The notes under the pieces are model-generated. The model worked only from the letters and a program-made list of their open reading frames with translations. It was not told the origin of the DNA and did not search any database. Both the position numbers and the translations under genes were made by a program. From Amycolatopsis sp. NBRC 101858 (lineage in GTDB: Bacteria > Actinomycetota > Actinomycetes > Mycobacteriales > Pseudonocardiaceae), in contig NZ_BSTD01000005.1 in NCBI RefSeq assembly GCF_030269325.1, positions 639,391 through 703,390 on the forward strand: DNA of 64,000 bases, in the 5' to 3' direction. Position 1 is the first letter of the stretch; every line of letters starts with the position of its first letter. Of this stretch, positions 8,192 through 17,408 are shown piece by piece.

Positions 8192-9165
8192 CAGTCCACC
8201 GTCACGTAGTCGGGGCCGCTGTAGTGGCCGTCCACCTGGGTGCGGCGCTGCAGCAGCAGGTCGTTGAGCAGGCTGGACGCGCCGAAGCGGAAGAGGTCCG
8301 GGACCAGCCACTGCTCGCCGGCGACCTCGTGCACCGCGACGAGGTACTTGATCGCGTCCTTCGTGGTCCGGATGCCGCCCGCGGGCTTGACGCCGCGCAG
8401 CTCGCCGGTCTGGACGTGCCAGTCGTGGACGGCCTGCAGCATGATGTGGGTGACCGGCAGCGTCGCGGCGGGGGAGACCTTGCCGGTGGAGGTCTTGATG
8501 AAGTCACCGCCGGCCAGCAGCGCCAGCCACGACGCGCGCCGCACGTTGTCGTAGGTCGCCAGCTCACCGGTTTCGAGGATGACCTTGAGGTGGGCGTCGC
8601 CGCAGGCAGCCTTGATGGCCTGGATCTCCTCGAAGACGTCCATGTAGCGGCCCTCGAGGAAGGCGCCGCGGTCGATCACCATGTCGACTTCGTGCGCGCC
8701 CGCGTCGACGGCGATCTTCGTGTCGGCCAGCTTGATCTCCCGCGAGGTGCGGCCCGCGGGGAAGCCGGTGGCGACGCTCGCGACGTGGACGCCGCTGCCC
8801 TTCAGCGCCTCGACGGCGGTGGCGACCATGTCCGGGTACACGCAGACGGCGGCGACGCGCGGGGTGTCCTGGCGCTCGGGGTCGGGGCGGACGGCCTTCG
8901 CGGCGAGCGCCCGGACCTTGCCGTGGGTGTCGGCGCCCTCCAGCGTGGTCAGGTCGACCATGGAGATGGCGGTGTCGATGGCCCACCGCTTGGCGTCCTT
9001 CTTGATGCTGCGCGTGCCGAGGCCCGCCGCGCGCTGCTCGACGCCGACCTGGTCGACACCGGGCAGCCCGAGCAGGAAGCGGCGCAGGCTCGCGTCGTCG
9101 CGAGTCGCGTCCACCAGCGGTGCCGGGGTGGCCGGCGCCGCTGACGTACTGGTCGTGGCTGTCAT
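8191..9165 (-). CDS. deoC: Deoxyribose-phosphate aldolase
   Basis: 324 residues. It cleaves 2-deoxyribose-5-phosphate to glyceraldehyde-3-phosphate and acetaldehyde. FIKTSTGK holds the Schiff-base lysine and GVKPAGGIRT the second active-site lysine, both hallmarks of DeoC. It is longer than the roughly 220-residue bacterial form because of N- and C-terminal extensions, as in other DeoC proteins encoded beside aldehyde dehydrogenases. It is the first gene of a three-gene leftward operon with tight overlaps. An 8-bp inverted repeat lies upstream at 9213-9240. Confidence 0.95.
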   Translation of the reverse strand: MTATTSTSAAPATPAPLVDATRDDASLRRFLLGLPGVDQVGVEQRAAGLGTRSIKKDAKRWAIDTAISMVDLTTLEGADTHGKVRALAAKAVRPDPERQDTPRVAAVCVYPDMVATAVEALKGSGVHVASVATGFPAGRTSREIKLADTKIAVDAGAHEVDMVIDRGAFLEGRYMDVFEEIQAIKAACGDAHLKVILETGELATYDNVRRASWLALLAGGDFIKTSTGKVSPAATLPVTHIMLQAVHDWHVQTGELRGVKPAGGIRTTKDAIKYLVAVHEVAGEQWLVPDLFRFGASSLLNDLLLQRRTQVDGHYSGPDYVTVD

Positions 9166-9212
9166 GGGCCTGAGTCTAGGCGGCGGGTCCGACAGCGCGA
9201 GCCCCCATCGGG

Positions 9213-9240
9213 TGTGACGCTGGGTGCGCGACGCGTCACA
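9213..9240. promoter_or_regulatory. Inverted repeat upstream of deoC
   Basis: TGTGACGC (9213-9220) and GCGTCACA (9233-9240) form a perfect 8-bp inverted repeat with a 12-bp spacer, between the end of the DUF1707 gene and the start of deoC. It could be a deoC operator or a terminator for the gene on the right. There is no T-run. Confidence 0.4.
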
Positions 9241-9249
9241 ACGTCGAGG

Positions 9250-9888
9250 TCAGGCCCCCTCGATCTGCGGCGGTTCGACCCGCTTGGCCGGCTTCCGGTA
9301 GACGACCACCCCGCCCCAGAAGGCCAGGCCGTTGATCTTCACCGTCGGTGCCGTCGCCGGGGCCGGTGGGGCTCCCGACTTGTCCTCCAGGACGAACCCG
9401 CCCATGAAGCCGATCCCCGTCACGTCGACGTTGATGTCGTCCGGGACCGTGATCTGGATGCCGCCCATGATGGCGACCGCGGTGATCGTGCAGTTGCGGT
9501 CCGCGAACCGGGCCTGGCGCAGGTCGATCTCCGCGCCGCCCCAGAACGCGAAGCTGTTGTGCTGGGGCGGGAGGACCCAGCTGCCCTTGCGGACCGCTCC
9601 CGACAGCACGCCGATCGACACCGGGCTGCCCGGGTGGCCGCCGATGCGCTGGTCGGGGAAGCCCAAGGCCCGCGTCGGCGCCGGTTCGAGCGCGGCGGAG
9701 GACGTCGGCAGGTCCGCCGTCACCGGCTTGAGCTCACCCACCACTTTCGCCGCGTACACCGTCGAGAGCCGCTCTTCCAGCTCGTTCACGGTGATCCGCC
9801 CTTCCGAAAGGGCGTTGTGCAGCACCTGCGCGACGCGCTCGCGGTCCGCGTCGGAAGCCCTCATCTGGTCGGGCGTCAGTTCGCTCAC
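9250..9888 (-). CDS. DUF1707 and LiaF-like (cell wall response) domain protein
   Basis: 212 residues from the GTG at 9888. The N-terminal MRASDADRERVAQVL is the DUF1707 signature (about 50 residues, often fused to cell-envelope stress modules). The C-terminal half has repeated small beta-helix-like motifs (SFAFWGGAEIDLRQA, IMGGIQITVPDD, LAFWGGVVVYRK) typical of LiaF/'cell wall-active antibiotics response' proteins. No membrane segment is visible. The start is uncertain (ATG at 9864 possible). A role in sensing envelope stress is suggested by the family only. Confidence 0.8.
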   Translation of the reverse strand: MSELTPDQMRASDADRERVAQVLHNALSEGRITVNELEERLSTVYAAKVVGELKPVTADLPTSSAALEPAPTRALGFPDQRIGGHPGSPVSIGVLSGAVRKGSWVLPPQHNSFAFWGGAEIDLRQARFADRNCTITAVAIMGGIQITVPDDINVDVTGIGFMGGFVLEDKSGAPPAPATAPTVKINGLAFWGGVVVYRKPAKRVEPPQIEGA

Positions 9889-9949
9889 CCGGCGGAGCTT
9901 AGCGGCGAAAACCACCCTGCGTGTCCACCTTCCGGAGGACACTGGCCCG

Positions 9950-10384
9950 ATGGGGTCGACAACAGTGGAATTCCCGGACGGCGTCCGGGTCCGCGGCCGC
10001 GGGCTGGGTCGCCCGCGGCCGGACGAATCCGAGCCGGACTTCGGGCTGTACCTGGGGACGAGCCGGTTGCGGCGCAAGTACGGCGGGGGCATCACCTGGC
10101 CGCACGAATGGGTCACCTGGCCGGACTTCCTGCTGCCCGTCAAACCCGCCGACGCCCGCGAAAAGATCAAGGCCCTGCACGAGCGAGCGAAGGTCGAAAC
10201 CGTCGAAGTCGCCTGCTACGGCGGTGCCGGGCGGACCGGCACGGTGATGTCCTGCCTGGCGATCCTCTCCGGCGTCCCCGCGGACCGAGCCATCGCCTGG
10301 GTGCGCGAGCACTACCACGAACGCGCCGTCGAAACGCCCTGGCAGCGCGGCTGGGTGAAAAGCTTCGCGGGGCGGCTAGATTGA
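9950..10384 (+). CDS. Small protein-tyrosine phosphatase-like protein
   Basis: 144 residues. CYGGAGRTGT fits the Cx5R phosphatase loop (catalytic Cys followed five residues later by Arg) of tyrosine and dual-specificity phosphatases. The ATG at 9950 is preceded by GGAGGA. The gene is divergent from the DUF1707 gene and ends 5 bp before upp, so the two are likely cotranscribed. The histidine that normally precedes the catalytic cysteine is replaced (ACYGG). Substrate unknown; a phosphatase acting on small molecules is possible. Confidence 0.75.
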   Translation: MGSTTVEFPDGVRVRGRGLGRPRPDESEPDFGLYLGTSRLRRKYGGGITWPHEWVTWPDFLLPVKPADAREKIKALHERAKVETVEVACYGGAGRTGTVMSCLAILSGVPADRAIAWVREHYHERAVETPWQRGWVKSFAGRLD

Positions 10385-10389
10385 CCCGC

Positions 10390-11013
10390 ATGGATGTGCA
10401 CGTCGTCGATCACCCCCTCGCGAAGGCCCGGCTCTCCACGATGCGCGACGCGCGCACGGACAGCGCCGCGTTCCGGGCCGCGCTGCACGAGCTGACCGTC
10501 ATGCTGGTCTACGAAGCCACGCGCGACGTGCCGGTCAAGACCGAGCGGATCCACACGCCGGTCGCGCGCACCGAGGGCTACAAGCTGGCCAAGCCGCCGC
10601 TGCTCGTCCCGGTGCTGCGGGCCGGCCTCGGCATGGCCGACCAGGCGCACAAGCTGATCCCGGACGCGCAGATGGGCTTCGTCGGCCTCGCGCGCGACGA
10701 GGAGACGCTGAAGCCGACGCCGTACCTCGAATCGCTGCCGGAGTCGCTCGCCGACCGGCCGGTGCTGGTGCTCGACCCGATGCTCGCCACCGGCGGCTCG
10801 ATGGAGTACACGATCCGGCTGCTCACCGACCGCGGCGCCGACGACGTCACGGCCATCTGCGCCCTGGCCGCGCCGGAAGGCCTGGCGCACCTGGAAAAGA
10901 CCGGCCTGCCCGTCCGCGTCGTCACCGCCAGCATCGACGAGCGCCTCAACGACTCGGGCTTCATCGTCCCGGGCCTCGGCGACGCGGGTGACCGCCAGTA
11001 CGGCGCTGTCTGA
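10390..11013 (+). CDS. upp: Uracil phosphoribosyltransferase
   Basis: 207 residues, the usual length. It converts uracil and PRPP to UMP in pyrimidine salvage. The PRPP loop LVLDPMLATGGSMEYTI and the uracil-binding C-terminus (FIVPGLGDAGDRQYGAV) are present, as is RAGLGM earlier. It starts 5 bp after the phosphatase-like gene and overlaps the following pentapeptide-repeat gene by 26 bp. Cytoplasmic enzyme. Confidence 0.96.
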   Translation: MDVHVVDHPLAKARLSTMRDARTDSAAFRAALHELTVMLVYEATRDVPVKTERIHTPVARTEGYKLAKPPLLVPVLRAGLGMADQAHKLIPDAQMGFVGLARDEETLKPTPYLESLPESLADRPVLVLDPMLATGGSMEYTIRLLTDRGADDVTAICALAAPEGLAHLEKTGLPVRVVTASIDERLNDSGFIVPGLGDAGDRQYGAV

Positions 11014-11962
11014 GGCCTTGCCCCTCCTCAAGTGGCGGTGGGTGGCCGCGGCCGCCGGCGTGGTCGCGGTCGTCACGGCCGGTCTGCTGTGGTTGCTGCT
11101 GGGCTGGTCCGGGTCGCCGGACGCGCCGGTGCGCATCGACGCCGTCAAGACGGCGTTCGGCATCGGCGCGGGTGCCGGCGGCGTCTTCGCGCTGTGGCTC
11201 GCGACGCGCCGCCAGCGCACGATGGAGCTGCAGCTTGCCGAGACGACCCGCGTCGCGGGCGTGACCGAACGCGACCTCGAGGAGCGGCGGGTCACCGAGC
11301 TGTACACGAAGGCCGTCGAGCAGCTCGGCAGCGACAAGGCGCCGGTGCGGCTCGGCGGGCTCTACGCGCTGGAACGGCTCGGGCAGGACAACCCGAAGCA
11401 GCGCCAGACGATCGTCAACGTCCTGTGCGCGTACCTGCGGATGCCGTTCAAGGCACCGCCGACGGGACTGCGTGGCCGGACCGGCGCCGAACTCAAGGAC
11501 GAAGAGGATCCCGAGCTCCTGGTCCGGCTGGCCGCGCAGGAACTGCTCAAGACGCACCTGAGCCACGACGAACCGGGCTTCTGGCCGGGGATGTCGGTCG
11601 ACCTGCAGCGGGCCGTCCTCGTCGACTTCCGGCTGAGCGGCTGCACCCTGGCCGCCGCGGACTTCAGCCGCGCCGAGTTCGTCGGCGCGGTCCACATCCG
11701 CGGCACGACCTTCACACGCCGGGCCGGGTTCTACGGCACGGAGTTCGGTGACATCGCGAACTTCGACCAGTCGGTGTTCGAGGAGGGTGCGTTCTTCTCC
11801 TGGGCGCACTTCGCCCGCGACGTCCGCTTCACCCGGATTCGCTCAGGCGGCCTGTTCCAGTGTTCCCACACGAATTTCGAAGGGGGAGCCGACTTCGAGG
11901 GCGGCGAACACGCCGAACTCGACCTGGCGGACGCGCGATTCCCTCAGGACGGCACCAAGTAG
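10988..11962 (+). CDS. Membrane-anchored pentapeptide-repeat protein
   Basis: 324 residues. Two N-terminal hydrophobic segments (WVAAAAGVVAVVTAGLLWLL and AFGIGAGAGGVFALWLA) precede a charged coiled-coil-like stretch (RRQRTMELQLAETT) and the motif YTKAVEQLGSDKAPVRLGGLYALERL, seen in many actinobacterial proteins of this type. Degenerate A(D/N)LXX pentapeptide repeats follow (LAAADFSRAEFVGA, FRRAGF-like turns). The repeats fold as a right-handed beta-helix. Function is unknown. The GTG start lies inside upp. The 3' end overlaps the convergent gene by 19 bp. Confidence 0.8.
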   Translation: MTASTALSEALPLLKWRWVAAAAGVVAVVTAGLLWLLLGWSGSPDAPVRIDAVKTAFGIGAGAGGVFALWLATRRQRTMELQLAETTRVAGVTERDLEERRVTELYTKAVEQLGSDKAPVRLGGLYALERLGQDNPKQRQTIVNVLCAYLRMPFKAPPTGLRGRTGAELKDEEDPELLVRLAAQELLKTHLSHDEPGFWPGMSVDLQRAVLVDFRLSGCTLAAADFSRAEFVGAVHIRGTTFTRRAGFYGTEFGDIANFDQSVFEEGAFFSWAHFARDVRFTRIRSGGLFQCSHTNFEGGADFEGGEHAELDLADARFPQDGTK

Positions 11963-13353
11963 AGCTCCTGCCGGCCCAGCGTCGGCGCGTCGAGCGTCCA
12001 ATGGGCCAGCGCGTCCGGCGGCGGGCTCGGCAGCCGGCGCAGCACCAGGTCGGGCCGTCGTGGCCGGACGTCGAAGTCGAAGAACGCGTAGTCCACCCGC
12101 AGCGCCGCGCGGACCCACCGGTCGCCGGCGCCGCGGGCGTCGATGGCCGCGGGGAGCAGGCCGCGGTCGGCGAAGACGTCGACGATCGCGCACTCGCAGG
12201 TGTAGGCCAGCACACCGATCTCCCCGGCGCTGCCGACGACGCGTGACCCGGCCAGCGCGTGCAGGTCGCGGCCGATCTCGGCGTACTTCGCCGTCGAGGC
12301 GTAGTTCGACGTCAGCGGCGCGAACTCCCGGGGCAGTCCCGGAGCCGCGTACGCGACCACCGAAGCGACCACCACCGCGAGGACGCAACCGGTCGCGACG
12401 CGATGAGAAGCCGCCCAGGCGCAGGCGAAAATCGTCGCCACGGTGATGCCCGGGCCGTAGTACCAGTGGTACGGCGGAACCGTCAGCAGCACGTACATCC
12501 CGTGGTAGAGCACGCCTCCCAGGGCCAGAAGCGCGAACGGCCGGAGCGTCGGCGACCGCCGGAGTGCGAAAGGGACTGCTAAGAGCGGGAGGAACGACAG
12601 CACCGCCATCCACAAATCGGCCCGTGCGTAGAAGAGCGGGCCGTTGGCGAAAGTCCAGTCACCCCAAGCCCGTTGGGCGCCTTGCAGTGTCTTGATCACG
12701 AACGTGTCGGGCACGGCCGCGCCGAGCACGACCCAGCTGAACGCGAACCACGGCACGGCGACCAGCGCGGCGCCGAACAAGGCCCGTCCGGAACGCAGTG
12801 AGAAACCCAGAACCACCGCGAAGATCAGCAGGTCCAGCCGCACGAGCGCGAGCGCGCCCGCTACGAGACCGAAGGCGAGCAGCCGTCGTTCGGTGGCGAA
12901 CACGGCCAGCCACCCGAGCACCGCGGCACCCAGCGCGACCTCCAGCCCGATCGACGAGAGCAGCAGCGGGTTGACCGTCAGCGCCGCGAACGCCAGTGCC
13001 GGGAACCAGCGCGGCAACGCCGTGCCGAGCCGGCGCAGGGCCAGGACGAGCGCGACCTGGCACAGCACGTACAGCACTCCGGCCGCCAAGACGGCGTCCC
13101 GCACCACGAAAGTCAGGGCGGCCAGTGCGAGAACGTTCGCCGGTGACGTCGCCGAGTTCGACGTCGCGTCGGCCAGCAGTCCCCAGTGCCCGTGGAACGC
13201 GAGGTTGCGCGCGTAGGCGAGCGTGATGAACGTGTCGTCGACGAGGTGCGGCCGGGCCAGCAGGAACACCGCCGCCGACACACCCGCGACCGCCGCCGGA
13301 AGCCGCCAGGGCCGGGTCTGCTTGTCCGTGGTCCGGACCTGCTCCATGATCAC
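11944..13353 (-). CDS. Polytopic GT-C-like glycosyltransferase (putative)
   Basis: 469 residues with about ten membrane segments and a soluble C-terminal domain of about 120 residues. The first loop has VDDTFITLAYARNLAFHG; an acidic DD/DE pair after the first helix followed by R-N is characteristic of GT-C enzymes (ArnT, AftB and mannosyltransferase types) that use polyprenyl-phosphate sugars on the outer face of the membrane. It therefore probably glycosylates a cell-envelope polymer or protein; acceptor unknown. Start GTG 13353 or ATG 13347 cannot be separated. It is divergent from the ECF sigma gene. Confidence 0.75.
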   Translation of the reverse strand: MIMEQVRTTDKQTRPWRLPAAVAGVSAAVFLLARPHLVDDTFITLAYARNLAFHGHWGLLADATSNSATSPANVLALAALTFVVRDAVLAAGVLYVLCQVALVLALRRLGTALPRWFPALAFAALTVNPLLLSSIGLEVALGAAVLGWLAVFATERRLLAFGLVAGALALVRLDLLIFAVVLGFSLRSGRALFGAALVAVPWFAFSWVVLGAAVPDTFVIKTLQGAQRAWGDWTFANGPLFYARADLWMAVLSFLPLLAVPFALRRSPTLRPFALLALGGVLYHGMYVLLTVPPYHWYYGPGITVATIFACAWAASHRVATGCVLAVVVASVVAYAAPGLPREFAPLTSNYASTAKYAEIGRDLHALAGSRVVGSAGEIGVLAYTCECAIVDVFADRGLLPAAIDARGAGDRWVRAALRVDYAFFDFDVRPRRPDLVLRRLPSPPPDALAHWTLDAPTLGRQELYLVPS

Positions 13354-13423
13354 GACCGGAAGTGGCCGCCCGGTGCGCGGAAGTTGCGCGCAACAACCGG
13401 GGCGGTGCCGGCCACTGAGGGGT

Positions 13424-14023
13424 GTGACCAGCCATGCGACGGGGGTACGGGTGGAGGACGGGGCACCGGGTGATCGCGTCGTGGGTGACCGCGCGCTGTG
13501 GGACCGGGCTTCCCGCGGCGACGAAGCGGCGTTCGGCGAACTCTTCGAACGGCACGCCGAAGCCGTCTGGAACCACGCCTACCGGCTGACCGGCTCGTGG
13601 TCCGCCGCGGAGGACCTCACGTCGAACACCTTCCTGACCGCCTGGCGCCGCCGCGCCGACGTGACGCTGATCCGGGACAGCGCCCTGCCGTGGCTCTACA
13701 CGGTGGCCGGCAACGCCGCCCGCGACGAACACCGCGGCGCGAGACGGCGGTTGCGGCTGCTCCGCAAGATCCCGGACCCGCCGGTCGTGTCCGACCACGC
13801 CGACGCGGTGGCCGCGCGGATCGACGGCGAGCAGCGGCTGCGTGAGATCGTCGAAGCCGTGCGGACGCTGCCGAAGTCGCAGCGCGCCGTCGTCGAGCTG
13901 TGCCTGCTCGGCGACCTGAGCGTCGCCGACGCGGCCGAGCTGCTGACCGTCGCCGAGGTCACCGTCCGCGCCCACCTGTCGCGGGCCCGCACCCGGCTGC
14001 GCACGCTGCTGGAGGAGAAATGA
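13424..14023 (+). CDS. ECF-type RNA polymerase sigma factor
   Basis: About 199 residues. Region 2 is DEAAFGELFERHAEAVWNHA to SNTFLTAWRRR and region 4 is LPKSQRAVVELCLLGDLSVADAAELL with TVRAHLSRARTRL, the arrangement of extracytoplasmic-function sigma factors. Start is GTG 13424 or GTG 13451. The stop overlaps the ATG of the next gene (ATGA) and that gene has the ribosome site GGAGGAGAA, so the two are translationally coupled. The partner membrane protein is probably its regulator. The target regulon cannot be read from this window. Confidence 0.9.
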   Translation: MTSHATGVRVEDGAPGDRVVGDRALWDRASRGDEAAFGELFERHAEAVWNHAYRLTGSWSAAEDLTSNTFLTAWRRRADVTLIRDSALPWLYTVAGNAARDEHRGARRRLRLLRKIPDPPVVSDHADAVAARIDGEQRLREIVEAVRTLPKSQRAVVELCLLGDLSVADAAELLTVAEVTVRAHLSRARTRLRTLLEEK

Positions 14024-15276
14024 GCGACCACCTTCCACCGCGGCGGACGCTGCCGGACGACGTCCGCGACCGGCTGCGCGCCGAGGTTCGGCAGGGCATC
14101 GCGAAGCGCCGTCCGACGCGCGTTTGGTACGCCGCCGCGGCCGCCGTCGTCGTGCTGGCCGTGGGCGCGGTCGTCGCGACGCAGGTGATCCGGCAGCAGC
14201 CCGTCGCCGGCCCGCCGCCGGCCCCGGACCCGGGAAACCACCTCACCCTGGACGCAAAGGTGGCGACGTCCTCGCTGGACCGCTGCTGGGCGGCCGTGCG
14301 AGCGGCGGGCAAGGAGGACCGCGTGCCCCCGCGCGAGGAATGGGTCCCGCTGTTCACGGAGGTCCTGGGGGCGGACTCGGTGGTCGCCGTGACCGCCGCG
14401 GGCAAGCCGATGTTCTGCGAGACCACCGCGACGACCGTGACGCTGTCGGACCCGGGAGCCGCCCCCGCCTACGCGCCGGGCACACACGTCGGGCTGCTGC
14501 TGCACAGCGCGACCGGCGTGGTCGCCGGGGTCGTGGACGCGGGATCGGCGCCTCCGTTCCTCGACTCGCGCACCGAAGGCGGGGACAACATGTCGCAGTC
14601 GATCCGCCCTTCCACGGTCACCGGCCAGTTCGTCGCGATGACCCGGTCGGCTCTCTGGACGACGACGCTCAGCCTCGAAAACCCGCCGGCACCGGGCGGG
14701 ACCGTGCTGCCCACGCCGCCGCCGTGGCTGGTCATGGCCGTCGACCGGCCGGTGACCGCCGAACGGACGTCACCCGCCGGCCGGGCGCTGGGCGAATGCC
14801 TGAACTTCGCGGAGATCGAAGTGATCCCCGACGCCGCGGCGTACGCGCCGGGACCGTTGCTCGAGGCCGACGGCTACCAGGTGGTCCTCGGCCGCCACGA
14901 CGGCCGGGTCGTGGTCTGCGCGGCTCAGCCCGACCGCCAACGGCCGGGGAAGACGAAGTACCGCGCTTACATCGACTACACCGGACCCCAGACCCCGCCG
15001 GCGCGCACCCTGCCGGTGGACACCTTGGGCGGGACCGAGTCGGAGGCGGCGCAGGGGAAGGCACGCCGCCCGTACGTCGCGGCGCTGCCCACGACGGCGG
15101 TGAAGGCGACCATCGACTTCGGGATCGGGACGAGCGTCGAGGCCGATGTCGTCGACGGCATGGTCGCCACGTGGGTCCCGCAGAACGTCCACCTCAGCCT
15201 GGAGGCGATGGTCCACGTCCAGGCCCGCGACGCGCAGGGCAAGGTCGTCTACGACGGGTCGCTCATGCAGATGTGA
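14020..15276 (+). CDS. Single-pass membrane protein coupled to ECF sigma (putative anti-sigma)
   Basis: 418 residues. A cytoplasmic N-terminus of about 35 residues is followed by one membrane helix (WYAAAAAVVVLAVGAVVATQV) and an extracytoplasmic domain of about 360 residues with several cysteines. Topology and overlap with the sigma gene fit a membrane anti-sigma factor, but the cytoplasmic part is short and has no zinc HxxxCxxC motif, so sequestration would differ from ZAS anti-sigmas. The external domain is unlike any family I recognise. Its 3' end overlaps the convergent TetR gene by 14 bp. Confidence 0.75.
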   Translation: MSDHLPPRRTLPDDVRDRLRAEVRQGIAKRRPTRVWYAAAAAVVVLAVGAVVATQVIRQQPVAGPPPAPDPGNHLTLDAKVATSSLDRCWAAVRAAGKEDRVPPREEWVPLFTEVLGADSVVAVTAAGKPMFCETTATTVTLSDPGAAPAYAPGTHVGLLLHSATGVVAGVVDAGSAPPFLDSRTEGGDNMSQSIRPSTVTGQFVAMTRSALWTTTLSLENPPAPGGTVLPTPPPWLVMAVDRPVTAERTSPAGRALGECLNFAEIEVIPDAAAYAPGPLLEADGYQVVLGRHDGRVVVCAAQPDRQRPGKTKYRAYIDYTGPQTPPARTLPVDTLGGTESEAAQGKARRPYVAALPTTAVKATIDFGIGTSVEADVVDGMVATWVPQNVHLSLEAMVHVQARDAQGKVVYDGSLMQM

Positions 15277-15865
15277 GCCGCAGCCAGCCGGAGGCGTTCG
15301 CGCGCAGGGCCGTCTCGTAGGAGCCCGTGACGTCGAACTCCTCCGGCAGGTTGCCGGTGAGCTCGAGCGAGACGAGCCCGTGCACGAAGGCCCAGCAGCC
15401 GACCGCGACCGTCTCGGGCGGGACGTCGAGGAAGACGCCGTCGGCGATGGCCTTCCGGATGATCGCCTCCAGCGGCTCGAGGGTCTTGCGGGCCAGCTTC
15501 TCGGCGTCTTCGTTGGGCTCGAACCCGGGCACCGACCTGGTGAACATGATCCCGTACAGGTTGGGGTCGGCCAGCGCGCTGGTGCGGTAGGCGCTGCCGA
15601 GCGCGACGAGGTCGTCGACCGGGTCGCCGGTCAGCACGGTGCCGGCCATCCGGGCGCCGAAGCGGCGGAACCCTTCGGTGTAGAGGGCGTTCACCAGATC
15701 GGGTTTGCTGCCGAAGAGGGAGTACACGGCGGTGGTCGACGTCCCGGCGTCGGCAGCCAGCTTCCGCAGGGAAAGCGCCTTCGGCCCGTCGGCGGCGATG
15801 AGCTCCCCGGCGCGGTCGAGGAGCTTCAGCCGGAGCGCTTCGTCGTGTGTCCGTGGTCGAGCCAT
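15263..15865 (-). CDS. TetR family regulator
   Basis: 200 residues starting MARPRTHDEALRLKLLDRAG; the helix-turn-helix is LSLRKLAADAGTSTTAVYSLFG. The C-terminal domain (FRRFGARMAG, ending EEFDVTGSYETALRA) resembles the WHG-type TetR group. It is divergent from the MerR gene across 84 bp; a 20-bp site at 15870-15889 directly before its start is a good candidate for autoregulation. Its target besides itself is unknown. Confidence 0.9.
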   Translation of the reverse strand: MARPRTHDEALRLKLLDRAGELIAADGPKALSLRKLAADAGTSTTAVYSLFGSKPDLVNALYTEGFRRFGARMAGTVLTGDPVDDLVALGSAYRTSALADPNLYGIMFTRSVPGFEPNEDAEKLARKTLEPLEAIIRKAIADGVFLDVPPETVAVGCWAFVHGLVSLELTGNLPEEFDVTGSYETALRANASGWLRLTSA

Positions 15866-15869
15866 GCAC

Positions 15870-15889
15870 ACAGCGTATCGGAACGCTGT
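15870..15889. promoter_or_regulatory. TetR-type operator
   Basis: ACAGCGT (15870-15876) and ACGCTGT (15883-15889) form a perfect 7-bp inverted repeat with spacer ATCGGA. It lies 5 bp upstream of the TetR start codon. Spacing and symmetry fit a TetR-family operator. Confidence 0.65.
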
Positions 15890-15911
15890 TATTTTTGACC
15901 AGAACCAGGAT

Positions 15912-15942
15912 TTGACCTGGAGTGCACTCCAGGTCGTAGTGT
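15912..15942 (+). promoter_or_regulatory. MerR-type promoter with 22-bp palindrome
   Basis: A -35 TTGACC (15912-15917) and a -10 TAGTGT (15937-15942) are separated by 19 bp, the stretched spacing typical of MerR-activated promoters. The spacer is filled by a perfect 22-bp palindrome (15914-15935) built from the half-site GACCTGGAGTG. The -10 ends 7 bp before the ATG at 15950, which predicts a leaderless mRNA for the MerR/aldo-keto reductase operon. Confidence 0.85.
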
Positions 15943-15949
15943 CGAGCTC

Positions 15950-16347
15950 ATGAGCTACTCGATAGCGGAAGCCGCGCGACGTAGCGGACTGTCCATCGAC
16001 ACTCTCCGGTACTACGAGCGCATCAAACTGCTCGACCCGCCCGCACGGGACACCGCGGGCCGCCGGGCCTACTCCGACGACGACCTCGGCTGGCTGGGGT
16101 TCCTGACGAAGCTCCGCACCACCGGGATGCCCATCAAGAGCATGCGCGAGTACGCGTCGCTGCGCCGCCACGGCGTCGCCAGCGCGGGCCGCCGCAAGGC
16201 CCTGCTGGTGGAGCAGCGGCGGTCGGTCGCCGAGCGGATCGCCGAGCTGCAGGGCTGCCTCGACGTCCTGGACTACAAGATCGAAAACTACGAACGGGTC
16301 GAGCAGAAGGTGCTCGGCATCGAACCCGGCATGGAGGAGATTTCCGC

Positions 16348-16351
<4 letters not shown>
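15950..16351 (+). CDS. MerR family regulator
   Basis: 133 residues. The N-terminal winged helix is SIAEAARRSGLSIDTLRYYERI, followed by the typical LLDPPARD and RAYSDDDLGWLGFL. The dimerisation coiled coil ends DVLDYKIENYE. There are no metal-binding cysteines, so it belongs to the organic or redox-responsive group seen next to aldo/keto reductases. It lies immediately behind a textbook MerR promoter with a 22-bp palindrome. It overlaps the reductase start by 4 bp (GTGA) and probably controls its own operon. Confidence 0.93.
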
Positions 16352-17325
<974 letters not shown>

Positions 17326-17408
17326 GCACCTCCTTCTGAGCCTTTTCTGAGATCTCCGGAGCAGGCTCGGCGCCGATCAAGGTCGGTGCCGAGCCTCAGG
17401 AGGTCGTC

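Noticed and set aside
10988..11962. Pentapeptide-repeat protein as a Qnr-type fluoroquinolone resistance gene
   Set aside because: It has N-terminal membrane helices and only few degenerate repeats.
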